Shown one piece after another: positions 8,009-16,655 of a stretch of DNA of 64,000 nt. Under the pieces are notes generated by a model. The model was given only the letters and a program-made list of their open reading frames with translations, was not told where the DNA came from and searched no databases. Source of the stretch: Alphaproteobacteria bacterium (lineage in GTDB: Bacteria; Pseudomonadota; Alphaproteobacteria; Rhizobiales; CAJQND01); assembly GCA_024227565.1 (NCBI GenBank), contig JAAEUE010000164.1:1-64000 (forward strand), in the 5' to 3' direction. The translations under genes and the position numbers were made by a program. The stretch's first letter is position 1. Every line of letters starts with the position of its first letter.

Positions 8009-9556
8009 ATGGACTACAATCTTGGAGATTTGCTCAGGCGCCGGGCGGCCATCAGCCCCGGCCATGAAGCTCTGGTTGATCTTGCAGCGGACAGCCGCTT
8101 CAGCTTCGCTGAACTGAATGAGCGGGTGAATGCGTGTTGCCACGCACTGCAGGGTCCCGGAGTGCACAAGGGTGATCGTGTCGCACTGCTGATGTTGAAC
8201 AGTGTCGAGTTTGTCGATTGCTTCTACGCTGCGGCAAAACTGGGGGCCATTACCGTGCCCTTGAACTGGCGCCTGGTGGCGGATGAGCTGGCATTCATCC
8301 TGAAAGACTGTGGCGCGCAAACACTGGTCTTTGGGTCCGAGTTCGCGGAAATTGTTGAAGACATTCATGATCGCGAAGCCGAAGGATCCGAGATCTCGAA
8401 CTGGATAGAAGTCGGAGAGCGTGCCCAGCGTCAGGCTTGGGCAGCGTCGTATGACGACCTTCTGGCGGGTGCGGACAGATCTGAGCCGGAGATCACAGCG
8501 CGAGGCGATGATCTGGTGTTCATCATGTACACCTCCGGTACCACCGGCCTGCCCAAGGGCGCCATGCACAGCCATGCCACCGTGAACGCAGCGTTGTTGA
8601 CGGTACTCTCGACCATCGATTTTCGCGAGCGTGACCGCAATCTCATTGTATTACCGCTGTTTCACGTCGGTGCGTTGATGCCGATCATCTCCACGCTTTA
8701 CGCTGGTGCCACGGCCGTGGTGATGCGGCAATTCAATCCCGCGCAGATGTGGCAGGTGATCGAAAGCGAGTCCATCACCGGAACACTCGCAGTACCAGCC
8801 ATGCTGAATGTCATGCTGACGGTTCCGAAGTTTCAATCCCGTGATATTTCCACATTGCGCTCGGTGATCAGCGGTGCCACACCCGTTCCCGTTGCGCTGA
8901 TTGAAAAATATCAGAACATCGGCATCGAAATTCATCAGGTCTATGGGCTGACCGAATCCGGCGGGCCAGGGTGTTATCTCGGACCGGCGGATGCCGTCGC
9001 CCATGTCGGTTCGACCGGACGCGGCTACATGCTGACGGATATCCGCCTCATCGACGAGCAGGGCAACGACGTGCCGCCGGGCGAACCCGGCCAGGTGATC
9101 ATGCGCGGCCACCACAATATGGTTGGCTATTGGAACCGCCCGGATGCAACCGCGGAAACCCTGCGCGACGGCTGGCTTTATACCGGAGACGTGGCAATCC
9201 GCGACGAGGACGGTTTCATCACCATCCATGACCGCATCAAAGACATGATCATTTCAGGCGGCGAGAACGTCTATCCAGCGGAAGTGGAGAACGTCTTGTT
9301 GCAGCATCCCGACGTCGCAGATGTTGCGGTGATCGGTCAACCGAGCGAACGCTGGGGCGAGAGTGCATTCGCCTGCGTCGTGCGCAAATCCGATGCGCTC
9401 CAGGAAGCCGCTCTCATGACGCATTGCGATGGCAAACTTGCCCGCTTCAAGCTTCCCAAGGGCGTCACCTTCATCGACGAGATCCCGCGCAACCCCACCG
9501 GAAAACCCTTGAAACGCGTGCTGCGTGAGCAGTACCCGGGTCCGGCGGCTGAATAA
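8009..9556 (+). CDS. AMP-forming acyl-CoA synthetase (ANL superfamily)
   Basis: This 515-residue ligase activates a carboxylic acid with ATP and CoA. The A3 phosphate-binding loop is YTSGTTGLPKGAMHSH. The A5 motif is YGLTESGG. The hinge and A8 region reads YTGDVAIRDEDGFI to ISGGENVYPAEVENVL. The catalytic lysine motif PTGKPLKR is near the C-terminus, so the enzyme appears intact. It follows the frameshifted hydratase and precedes the DddQ-like cupin by 111 bases, probably in one transcript. The sequence resembles medium- or long-chain and cinnamate-type ligases more than acetyl-CoA synthetase. A small acid such as acrylate would be context-based speculation. Confidence 0.88.
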   Translation: MDYNLGDLLRRRAAISPGHEALVDLAADSRFSFAELNERVNACCHALQGPGVHKGDRVALLMLNSVEFVDCFYAAAKLGAITVPLNWRLVADELAFILKDCGAQTLVFGSEFAEIVEDIHDREAEGSEISNWIEVGERAQRQAWAASYDDLLAGADRSEPEITARGDDLVFIMYTSGTTGLPKGAMHSHATVNAALLTVLSTIDFRERDRNLIVLPLFHVGALMPIISTLYAGATAVVMRQFNPAQMWQVIESESITGTLAVPAMLNVMLTVPKFQSRDISTLRSVISGATPVPVALIEKYQNIGIEIHQVYGLTESGGPGCYLGPADAVAHVGSTGRGYMLTDIRLIDEQGNDVPPGEPGQVIMRGHHNMVGYWNRPDATAETLRDGWLYTGDVAIRDEDGFITIHDRIKDMIISGGENVYPAEVENVLLQHPDVADVAVIGQPSERWGESAFACVVRKSDALQEAALMTHCDGKLARFKLPKGVTFIDEIPRNPTGKPLKRVLREQYPGPAAE

Positions 9557-9667
9557 ACGTGAGAGAAGCAGCCTTGTTTGCCAGAAGTGATTACCTGGGC
9601 GATGAAGGCCTAATCCGATCCTTGCTCCATATTGGCGATGGCGAGGTTACCGGCGAAAGGAAGCGGC

Positions 9668-10333
9668 ATGCAGGCAGTTCGCGCCTTGCTCCACGAGATC
9701 ATCGGCACGCTCCGCGATCTCTCCGACGGACACCAGCACGCGGCTGAAGTGCTGTCGATCCTGGGCCGGATGGATTTGTCGGCAGCAAACCAACATCACT
9801 GGACGCCCAGCGAGCCGGTCCACGCCTGCGAACTTCAGCGCGCCATCGGCGAAATGCCCCAAAACCTTTCGCGTCTTGCGGATGGCTTGCAAATCGCGTT
9901 GCCCCAACTTCAATGGCGTGTGGATCGCGGAGTTTACTACGACGTGACCGAGGATATCGGTAATGACTACCGCACCGGCAACATGCACTGCGAACTGATT
10001 GGTCCCAACGGATCTACTTTCCATCACGATGACTTCACGCTCGGTCTTTTTCTGTTGACCCCGAACATCCTGTACAGGGATCACGTGCACCAGGCTCCAG
10101 AGTTCTATTTGACTCTCATGGAGCCGACCGGCTGGCGTTTCGGCGACCGGGATTGGCAGGACGTTCCGTCGGGTACGGTCATTTGGAATGCGCCGGAAAC
10201 CAGCCACGCCATCCGAGTCTACGATACCCCTTTCCTGTCGATTTACTCCTGGACGCGCGATATCCACACGAAATGCCGCGTTGTGCCAAGGGGCGACTGG
10301 CGTGAGATTGAAACCGAGCTCAGCGCGAACTGA
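9668..10333 (+). CDS. Cupin-type DMSP lyase family protein (DddQ-like)
   Basis: The 221-residue protein has an N-terminal helical part (1-80) and a cupin barrel. The metal site reads YRDHVHQAPEFY, giving Y136, H139, H141, E145 and Y147. These have the same spacing as the active-site Tyr, His, His, Glu and Tyr described for DddQ-type dimethylsulfoniopropionate lyases, and a further His (H180 in ETSHAIRV) lies where the last metal ligand is expected. DddQ cleaves DMSP into dimethyl sulfide and acrylate. The ATG at 9668 has AAAGGA 6 bases upstream; an ATG at 9632 is in frame but lacks a site. It is the last gene of the LysR-controlled module. Family assignment is good, but activity on DMSP is not proven, since uncharacterised relatives exist. 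Confidence 0.68.
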   Translation: MQAVRALLHEIIGTLRDLSDGHQHAAEVLSILGRMDLSAANQHHWTPSEPVHACELQRAIGEMPQNLSRLADGLQIALPQLQWRVDRGVYYDVTEDIGNDYRTGNMHCELIGPNGSTFHHDDFTLGLFLLTPNILYRDHVHQAPEFYLTLMEPTGWRFGDRDWQDVPSGTVIWNAPETSHAIRVYDTPFLSIYSWTRDIHTKCRVVPRGDWREIETELSAN

Positions 10334-10360
10334 ACTCGCACGCTGCTGGTAGCTTGCCAG

Positions 10361-10425
10361 AAAGTGTCAATCTAAGTGATGCAGGGTTTCATTCTAAATG
10401 ACGCGCTACAACATGTATGTTGTTG
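10361..10425 (+). repeat. IS-end-like repeat element, copy 2 (direct repeat of 4001)
   Basis: Bases 10361-10379 are identical to 4001-4019. The following GGGTTTCATTCTAAATGACG and CGCTACAACATG match copy 1 with a few changes. The tandem duplication and the inverted end seen in copy 1 are absent. The two copies are in the same orientation and bracket the LysR-to-cupin module. Confidence 0.65.
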
Positions 10426-10496
10426 ATCTGTTCTGATGATTACGCTGGGTCACCGACAACGTTGCCACCTTGAAGATTACCTGTCACGTTCAACCG

Positions 10497-10511
10497 GAAC
10501 GGCACAAGAAC
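10497..10511. promoter_or_regulatory. SOS (LexA) box of recA
   Basis: GAAC-GGCACAA-GAAC matches the alphaproteobacterial LexA site GAAC-N7-GAAC (equivalent to GTTC-N7-GTTC). A TATGAT at 10522-10527 could be the -10 element, which would place the box over the -35 region. The distance to the recA start implies a leader of roughly 140 bases. Confidence 0.75.
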
Positions 10512-10673
10512 ACGTTCCGTTTATGATATGTAAATCAAAGATTTAAAAAAACTCTTGCCAACCAGAACAAAACCGGTACAAATCAACATCAGAACGGCAG
10601 CGGGCAGTTTCGAGGCGCATCTGTTTATGTCCACGACGCCCAGAACGGAATCATGTAGATAGGGATAAAATTT

Positions 10674-11780
10674 ATGGGACAAGCAAATCTTAGGGTGGTG
10701 GAAAGCGACAATATGGATAAGCAAAAAGCCTTGGAAGCTGCTCTTGGTCAAATAGAGCGGGCATTCGGCAAAGGCTCGGTTATGAAACTGGGCGCGGGGC
10801 AGGTGGTGGAAATCGAAGCGATCTCCACAGGCTCTCTTGGGCTGGATATCGGCCTCGGTATTGGTGGATTGCCGCGCGGCCGGATTGTCGAAATTTATGG
10901 TCCGGAATCGTCGGGTAAAACCACACTGGCCCTGCACACTGTTGCTGAGGCTCAAAAACTGGGTGGAATTTGCGCCTTCGTTGATGCGGAGCATGCGCTC
11001 GATCCCGGTTATGCCCGTAAGCTTGGAGTTGACTTGGATGAATTGTTGATCTCTCAACCCGATACCGGTGAACAAGCGCTTGAGATTGCAGACACCCTAG
11101 TGCGCTCAGGTGCAGTGGAAGTGTTGGTGATCGATTCGGTTGCAGCACTGACCCCACGTGCCGAACTTGAAGGCGAAATGGGTGACAGTCTGCCGGGTCT
11201 GCAAGCACGGCTTATGAGTCAGGCCATGCGCAAGCTGACGGCATCGATTTCCAAATCCAATTGCATGGTGGTCTTCATCAACCAGATCCGCATGAAAATC
11301 GGTGTGATGTTCGGCTCGCCGGAAACCACCACAGGCGGCAATGCGTTGAAGTTCTATGCCTCGGTGCGGTTGGATATCAGACGTATCGGCGCGATCAAGG
11401 ACCGCGACGAAGTGGTTGGCAACCAGACCCGGGTGAAAGTGGTCAAGAACAAGGTTGCACCGCCCTTCCGCCAGGTTGAGTTTGACATCATGTATGGCGA
11501 AGGCATTTCGAAGACGGGTGAATTACTTGATCTCGGCGTTGCAGCCAACATCGTTGAAAAAGCCGGATCCTGGTACTCCTTTGACGGTGACCGGGTTGGT
11601 CAGGGCAGGGAGAATGCAAAAAACTTCCTGAAAGAAAACCCCGACATCGCCGCCACCATAGAAACGCGGATCCGGGAAAATGCCGGCCTGCTGGTGGAGA
11701 AGCTGGAAGGCGGTCTCACCCCAGAGAGCGAAGAAGAAGTGGATCCTGAAACCGGCGAACTGAAAGACGTTGCTGGTTAG
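10674..11780 (+). CDS. recA: Recombinase RecA
   Basis: This 368-residue DNA recombinase pairs homologous DNA and triggers LexA self-cleavage. The Walker A motif GPESSGKTT is at residues 76-84; the Walker B region [10 protein letters not shown] and the DNA-binding L2 region with [17 protein letters not shown] are intact. The C-terminal tail is acidic, as usual. The start at 10674 fits the usual alphaproteobacterial N-terminus, with [23 protein letters not shown]-type sequence following, and AGGGAT lies upstream. An SOS box precedes it and alaS follows, a linkage common in this class. The gene upstream is the catabolic module rather than a core gene. Confidence 0.98.
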   Translation: MGQANLRVVESDNMDKQKALEAALGQIERAFGKGSVMKLGAGQVVEIEAISTGSLGLDIGLGIGGLPRGRIVEIYGPESSGKTTLALHTVAEAQKLGGICAFVDAEHALDPGYARKLGVDLDELLISQPDTGEQALEIADTLVRSGAVEVLVIDSVAALTPRAELEGEMGDSLPGLQARLMSQAMRKLTASISKSNCMVVFINQIRMKIGVMFGSPETTTGGNALKFYASVRLDIRRIGAIKDRDEVVGNQTRVKVVKNKVAPPFRQVEFDIMYGEGISKTGELLDLGVAANIVEKAGSWYSFDGDRVGQGRENAKNFLKENPDIAATIETRIRENAGLLVEKLEGGLTPESEEEVDPETGELKDVAG

Positions 11781-12181
11781 TTTGAAATAGGGCGGTTGGC
11801 AGAGCCCCCATAAAACTGGTTTCTGCCACCGCCGACAGTTTCAGCGCGATGCGTCTTCCCACCCCGGCTGTTTACTCCCGTTCCCCAAAACCAAAAATGG
11901 GGGGTAATCAGCTTAACGCATAAATGCCCAGAGAATGGCCCCGTCCCTCGGCCCGCCCTTAATTGGCATCTGCGGCATTTCTTTTGCGCTGAATTGACAC
12001 CTCCCCGTTGCCCGCGGGGAGGTGTCTTCATTTTTGCCAACTCAATGTAAATGGCAGCTCATCGCGCGGTGTCCTGTGGACACGAACCTGGGCCAAGGTT
12101 AAAAGGCGGGCCAACCAGGCTGCACTCCTCCTTGATCCCCACGGACGACATGCAGCACATGCTCAAACAGGCGGAGTGCCG
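11781..12181. other. recA-alaS intergenic region
   Basis: This 401-base gap holds a strong terminator at 11996-12035. The 215 bases before it contain no supportable gene. The 146 bases after it presumably carry the alaS promoter; GGCGGAG is near the alaS start. No aminoacylation-sensing leader is recognisable. Confidence 0.6.
11996..12035 (+). terminator. Rho-independent terminator after recA
   Basis: GACACCTCCCCG pairs perfectly with CGGGGAGGTGTC (12 bp) around a 7-base loop, followed by TTCATTTTT. It ends transcription from recA before alaS. Confidence 0.85.
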
Positions 12182-14848
12182 ATGTCCGGCGTCAATGAAA
12201 TCAGATCCACGTTTCTGGACTATTTTGCAAAGAATGGTCACGAGATTGTCTCGTCCAGCCCACTGGTGCCACGCAATGACCCCACGTTGATGTTCGTCAA
12301 TGCGGGCATGGTGCAGTTCAAGAATGTGTTCACAGGAGTGGAAAGCCGGGATTATTCGCGCGCGGTTACTTCTCAGAAGTGCGTGCGTGCCGGCGGTAAG
12401 CACAACGATTTGGACAATGTGGGCTATACCGCCCGCCATCACACCTTTTTTGAGATGTTGGGCAACTTCTCCTTTGGGGATTATTTCAAAGACGTTGCCA
12501 TTGAGCTCGCCTGGAACCTGGTGACTGGCGAATATGGTTTGCCGAAGGACAAACTTCTGGTGACCGTTTTCTCTGAGGATGATGAAGCCTACGACCTGTG
12601 GCGCAAAATTGCCGGTTTGGGTGAAGACAAGATCATCCGGATACCAACCAGTGATAATTTCTGGGCCATGGGAGATACAGGTCCTTGTGGGCCGTGTTCG
12701 GAGATCTTCTTTGATCATGGCGACCATATTCCAGGAGGTCCTCCTGGCAGTCCGGATGAAGATGGCGATCGTTTCATCGAAATTTGGAACCTGGTGTTCA
12801 TGCAGTTTGAACAATTGACGCTTGATGAACGCGTGAGCCTTCCAAAGCCTTCCATTGATACCGGCATGGGACTTGAGCGCATCTCTGCGGTTATGCAGGG
12901 CACACATGATAATTATGAAACCGATATGTTCAGGGCGCTGATTGGGGCTGCTGAAGATCAAATTGGTCGGAAGGCGGAAGGTGATCAAGCAGCTTCATTC
13001 AAAGTCATTGCCGATCATCTGCGCGCTTCAAGTTTCTTGATTGCAGACGGGGTTCTCCCTTCCAACGAAGGGCGCGGATATGTGCTGCGCAGGATCATGC
13101 GGCGTGCAATGCGCCACGCTGAATTGCTTGGCGTTGATGAACCATTGATGTGGAAGCTTGTACCGGCGTTGGTGCGGGAAATGGGGCAGGCCTATCCCGA
13201 GCTGGTTCGCGGCGAGGCGATGATTTCCGAGACGTTGAATTTGGAGGAAAAACGGTTCCGGAAAACCCTGGAACGTGGACTTAAAATACTGGATGAAGAA
13301 TCCGGCGAGTTGGGTGAGGGCGACACATTCTCTGGTGAAGTTGCGTTCAAGCTCTACGATACTTTCGGTTTTCCGCTCGATCTCACTCAGGATGCGCTGC
13401 GCTCGCGCGGCATTGGCGTCGACCTTGAGGCCTTCAATGCGTCTATGGAGCGTCAACGTGCGGAGGCGCGTAAAGCTTGGGCTGGTTCTGGTGAGGCAGC
13501 AACCGAGACACTTTGGTTCGAGCTGAAGGAGAAGCTCGGCGCTACCGAGTTCTTGGGATACGACACGGAAAAAGCAGAGGGCGTTGTTACGGCCATCGTG
13601 CATGATGGCAACAGTGTTGAGGCATTAAAAGCTGGAGATGCGGCGATCCTAATTTGCAATCAGACCCCGTTCTACGGCGAATCTGGTGGACAGGTTGGTG
13701 ATCGCGGCGTGATCCTCACCAGCGAAGGGGCGCAGTTCACGGTAACGGACACGCAGAAAAAGCTTGGTGATTTGTTTGTACACTCTGGAACGTTGGAAGA
13801 AGGAACCCTCATTTTGGGTGAGGCAGTGGAGCTCGAGGTGGATCACAGTTTCCGCCAAGGCTCGCGCATCCATCACTCCGCAACACACTTGTTGCATGAG
13901 GCTCTGCGCCAGACTTTGGGCGATCATGTTGCCCAAAAAGGTTCTTTGGTGGAGCCCGGACGCCTGCGGTTTGACTTTTCCCACACCAAGGCTGTTGGGG
14001 CTGATGAGATGGTCAAAATCGAAACCCTGGCAAACGGCGCAATCGCTCACAATGAAGAGGTGACAACCCGCCTGATGAATGTGGACGAGGCGATCGAGCA
14101 TGGCGCCATGGCACTCTTCGGAGAAAAATATGGTGATGAGGTAAGGGTTGTGTCAATGGGCCGCGGCGAAGAAGGCTCCAACAAGCCTTGGTCGTTAGAG
14201 CTCTGTGGCGGCACGCATGTGGCGCGGACCGGTGATATCGGGCTGCTTAGAGTTGTCTCAGAATCTGCCGTCGCCTCGGGCGTGCGCCGCATCGAGGCCT
14301 TGGCAGGCGAACCGGCACGCGCGTATTTGGAACAGCAAGATGAAAGGCTGCAAACAGTGGCCGACATCTTGAAAGTCACGCCCGCAGACACTGCGGCGCG
14401 GGTCACTCAGCTGTTGGAGGAACGCAAGCAGCTGGAGCGTCAGCTTGCAGAGGCCAAAAAACAACTGGCTCTGGGCGGTGGTTCGGCCGGCGATAAAGGT
14501 GATGACGGGATCTTGGAAGTGGGCAGCGTTAAGCTTCTGGCCCGCGTGCTTCATGGCATCTCAGCCAAGGATCTGCGTAGTTTGATTGACGATGGAAAAC
14601 AAAAACTGGGCTCTGGAATTGCTGCTGTGGTTGGTGTGGGCGAAGATGGCAAAGCCGCAATTGCGGTTGGGGTTACTGAGGATCTGACCGGCACGGTCAG
14701 CGCTGTGGATCTGGTGCGGGCAGGATCAGCTGCCCTTGGCGGCAAGGGCGGCGGAGGGCGAGCCGATATGGCCCAAGCAGGCGGCCCGGATGGCGCAAAA
14801 GCCGATAGTGCTATCGAAGCGATCAAGTCCGAGCTGGCCTCCCTCTGA
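12182..14848 (+). CDS. alaS: Alanyl-tRNA synthetase
   Basis: This 888-residue class II synthetase charges tRNA-Ala. The catalytic core begins [21 protein letters not shown] and includes motif 2 ([20 protein letters not shown], in which the His pair is typical). The editing domain carries [12 protein letters not shown] and the zinc-binding [13 protein letters not shown], and a C-terminal coiled-coil and C-Ala domain follows. The ATG at 12182 gives the standard N-terminus; longer in-frame extensions have no family support. It stands alone between the recA terminator and the convergent Lrp gene. Confidence 0.97.
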   Translation: MSGVNEIRSTFLDYFAKNGHEIVSSSPLVPRNDPTLMFVNAGMVQFKNVFTGVESRDYSRAVTSQKCVRAGGKHNDLDNVGYTARHHTFFEMLGNFSFGDYFKDVAIELAWNLVTGEYGLPKDKLLVTVFSEDDEAYDLWRKIAGLGEDKIIRIPTSDNFWAMGDTGPCGPCSEIFFDHGDHIPGGPPGSPDEDGDRFIEIWNLVFMQFEQLTLDERVSLPKPSIDTGMGLERISAVMQGTHDNYETDMFRALIGAAEDQIGRKAEGDQAASFKVIADHLRASSFLIADGVLPSNEGRGYVLRRIMRRAMRHAELLGVDEPLMWKLVPALVREMGQAYPELVRGEAMISETLNLEEKRFRKTLERGLKILDEESGELGEGDTFSGEVAFKLYDTFGFPLDLTQDALRSRGIGVDLEAFNASMERQRAEARKAWAGSGEAATETLWFELKEKLGATEFLGYDTEKAEGVVTAIVHDGNSVEALKAGDAAILICNQTPFYGESGGQVGDRGVILTSEGAQFTVTDTQKKLGDLFVHSGTLEEGTLILGEAVELEVDHSFRQGSRIHHSATHLLHEALRQTLGDHVAQKGSLVEPGRLRFDFSHTKAVGADEMVKIETLANGAIAHNEEVTTRLMNVDEAIEHGAMALFGEKYGDEVRVVSMGRGEEGSNKPWSLELCGGTHVARTGDIGLLRVVSESAVASGVRRIEALAGEPARAYLEQQDERLQTVADILKVTPADTAARVTQLLEERKQLERQLAEAKKQLALGGGSAGDKGDDGILEVGSVKLLARVLHGISAKDLRSLIDDGKQKLGSGIAAVVGVGEDGKAAIAVGVTEDLTGTVSAVDLVRAGSAALGGKGGGGRADMAQAGGPDGAKADSAIEAIKSELASL

Positions 14849-14856
14849 AGTGGTGA

Positions 14857-15321
14857 TCACAGGTATCCGAGCGGAAGTTGGGTTGTGTCTTTGATCTCTT
14901 CCATCACAAAGCTGGACGAGACGTCGGTCAGTTCAACCTTTGAGATAAGTCTCTGATACAGGGCGTCATAGGCGGCCATGTTGGGCACTGATGCGCGCAG
15001 CAGGTAGTCCGTTTCACCGCTCATGCGAAACACGCCGGTGACTTCCGAAAGAACTCGGGTGGCCTCTTTAAACTGGTCCAGCCATTGCGCTGAATGCGAT
15101 CTGGTTCTGACCGCAATAAACACCGTCAAGCCAAGGTTGAGTTTTTGACGGTCCAGCAGTGCCACGCGCCCGGTGATCAGGCCTTGATCTTCAAGCCGCT
15201 TGATGCGGCGCCAGCAGGCGTTCCGCGAAAGGCCGATTTTTTCTCCAATTGCCTCAGCCGGGAGAGATGCGTCAGATTGGAGATGATGCAAAATCTTGCG
15301 ATCGAATTCATCAATTGTCAT
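14857..15321 (-). CDS. Lrp/AsnC-family transcriptional regulator
   Basis: This 154-residue regulator has an N-terminal winged helix (TIDEFDRKILHHLQSDA, then IGLSRNACWRRIKRLEDQGLI) and a C-terminal ligand-binding RAM domain ending in SSFVMEEIKDTTQLPLGYL. Such proteins are octamers or dimers that respond to amino acids. It is convergent with alaS and divergent from the small DUF6356 gene at 15447, whose 125-base spacer is AT-rich and a likely operator region. The target amino acid is not predictable. Confidence 0.93.
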   Translation of the reverse strand: MTIDEFDRKILHHLQSDASLPAEAIGEKIGLSRNACWRRIKRLEDQGLITGRVALLDRQKLNLGLTVFIAVRTRSHSAQWLDQFKEATRVLSEVTGVFRMSGETDYLLRASVPNMAAYDALYQRLISKVELTDVSSSFVMEEIKDTTQLPLGYL

Positions 15322-15446
15322 GGTAAACCTCCATTGTATGGGATGTTATTGCGAGATTACATCAACTATGTGGAAATTTTGAGCAATAATTTCCCTCACT
15401 CGCTGTTATTGTTGCGTCACATTCTGAAATTCAAGGAGATCCTCTC

Positions 15447-15659
15447 ATGTTCGGCGCAATCGCAAAATCTTTCACCAGCCATCCCGCAACTGTCGATGAG
15501 AGCTATTTGGAACATGCAATGTTTGCATCGCGGTTTTCAGGCAGGTTGCTATTGGCTGGGTTTGCGGCTCTGGTGCACGCAATTCTGCCGTTTTGCTTTG
15601 AAAAGACTGCCAGCAATATTATTCGCGAGCTCTATGGTGAGGTTGCCAACCGAGGGTGA
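15447..15659 (+). CDS. DUF6356 family small membrane protein
   Basis: This 70-residue protein has one hydrophobic segment (about 30-50, LLLAGFAALVHAILPFCF) in the pattern of the DUF6356 family: HPATVDESYLEHAMFA at the start, FEKTASNIIRELYGEV at the end. AAGGAGAT precedes the ATG with good spacing. Its function is unknown. The divergent Lrp gene suggests control by amino-acid status. Confidence 0.75.
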   Translation: MFGAIAKSFTSHPATVDESYLEHAMFASRFSGRLLLAGFAALVHAILPFCFEKTASNIIRELYGEVANRG

Positions 15660-15700
15660 ACGGCTTTGCGGAGATCTGATTGATCGGCTATAATCCGGTC

Positions 15701-15916
15701 ATGTCTCTTGCTCTTAAAACTTTGGCACAATTTGCCATCAAAAAACTTGCCTCCAGCCCAGAAGCGCGGCAGAAAGCCGCCAAAATTGCACGCACGGTGG
15801 CGCAGGAAGCAAAGCAAATCAATGACCAAGACGACCGGGCCCGTGCAGCGGGCAAAGCGTTCAGCAAAGCTCTGAGAATGTTCAAGGATGATTCTGAACC
15901 CCCACCAGCCAGATAG
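15701..15916 (+). CDS. Small conserved basic/helical protein, function unknown
   Basis: The 71-residue product is rich in Ala, Lys and Arg and predicted largely helical (MSLALKTLAQFAIKKLASSP, EARQKAAKIARTVAQEAKQI). It has no signal peptide or membrane span. The ATG at 15701 is preferred; an in-frame ATG at 15680 adds seven residues. The regular heptad-like spacing and lack of disruption suggest a real gene. No functional assignment is possible. It lies 41 bases after the DUF6356 gene and could be co-transcribed with it. Confidence 0.6.
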   Translation: MSLALKTLAQFAIKKLASSPEARQKAAKIARTVAQEAKQINDQDDRARAAGKAFSKALRMFKDDSEPPPAR

Positions 15917-15989
15917 CTCGGTGTGGCAGTGCAGGTAACATTCATCTGTCGTAAATGTGAGCAAATCTTAAGTGATATTTTCCCTGCTT

Positions 15990-16001
15990 CGACATATGTC
16001 G
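15990..16001. promoter_or_regulatory. Palindrome upstream of msrB
   Basis: CGACATATGTCG is a perfect 12-base palindrome about 50 bases before the msrB start. A further inverted repeat, TGCAC-N8-GTGCA (16018-16035), directly precedes the ribosome-binding site. Either could be a regulatory site; no known factor is recognised. Confidence 0.35.
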
Positions 16002-16052
16002 TGTACGGACGTTCGCATGCACGGAAGTTTGTGCACTAAGGAGATTTGTATC

Positions 16053-16547
16053 ATGAACAGGCGTAATTTCTTACTCGGCGGAACAGCAGTGATCGGTGGC
16101 GCCTTCGCGTTCGGACCTAATCTCACCAGCGACGGGGCCAAGGCCGCTGCGGATGAGACGTTTGAAATCACCAAAACCGAGGCGCAGTGGCAACAGATCC
16201 TCGCGCCGCAACAATATCGCATACTGCGCGAGGAGGGCACTGAATATGCCCACAGTAGCCCCTTGCTGCAGGAAAAGCGTGCAGGGACGTTTAACTGCGC
16301 CGGTTGTGAACTTCCGCTTTATTCCTCCAAAGATAAATATGATAGCGGCACGGGGTGGCCCAGCTTTACCAAAGCCTTGTCAAAGGCGGTTGGAACCAGG
16401 AAAGACACAAAGTTCTTCATGGTGCGCACGGAAGTTCATTGCATGCGCTGCGGCGGTCACCTCGGCCATGTGTTCGATGATGGCCCAGCCCCAACCGGAA
16501 AGCGCCACTGTATCAATGGATTGTCGCTGAAGTTTGCGGAAACCTGA
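16053..16547 (+). CDS. msrB: Peptide-methionine (R)-S-oxide reductase MsrB with Tat signal
   Basis: The 164-residue enzyme repairs methionine-R-sulfoxide in proteins. The zinc site is C82-x2-C85 and C130-x2-C133 (CAGC, CMRC). The catalytic cysteine is C153 in GKRHCINGLSL. The motif SGTGWPSF is intact. Unlike cytosolic MsrB, it begins MNRRNFLLGGTAVIGGAFAF, a twin-arginine signal, so it should be exported folded to the periplasm. AAGGAG lies 9 bases before the ATG. It has no MsrA or MsrPQ partner here. A periplasmic reductant, such as a thioredoxin-like protein, would be required and is not in this window. Confidence 0.92.
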   Translation: MNRRNFLLGGTAVIGGAFAFGPNLTSDGAKAAADETFEITKTEAQWQQILAPQQYRILREEGTEYAHSSPLLQEKRAGTFNCAGCELPLYSSKDKYDSGTGWPSFTKALSKAVGTRKDTKFFMVRTEVHCMRCGGHLGHVFDDGPAPTGKRHCINGLSLKFAET

Positions 16548-16655
16548 TTTTCTGCAAAAACGCAGTTTCCACCGGCGAAAATGTGGCCCTTCAAATAAAC
16601 ACACTGTCCGTATATCTTATTTCCTGCTGACGCGATTCTGGTGCTGTGGGAGGAA

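Larger units (their letters stand above)
10334..10673. other. Intergenic region with second IS-end repeat and the recA control region
   Basis: This 340-base region contains the second IS-end-like copy (10361-10425), then the SOS box and probable recA promoter (10497-10527), then an AT-rich leader of about 145 bases before recA. No gene is seen. It marks the border between the accessory catabolic region and core sequence. Confidence 0.7.

Noticed and set aside
12059-12988. 309-codon frame antisense to alaS
   Set aside because: It overlaps the highly conserved catalytic core of alaS and has no recognisable product.
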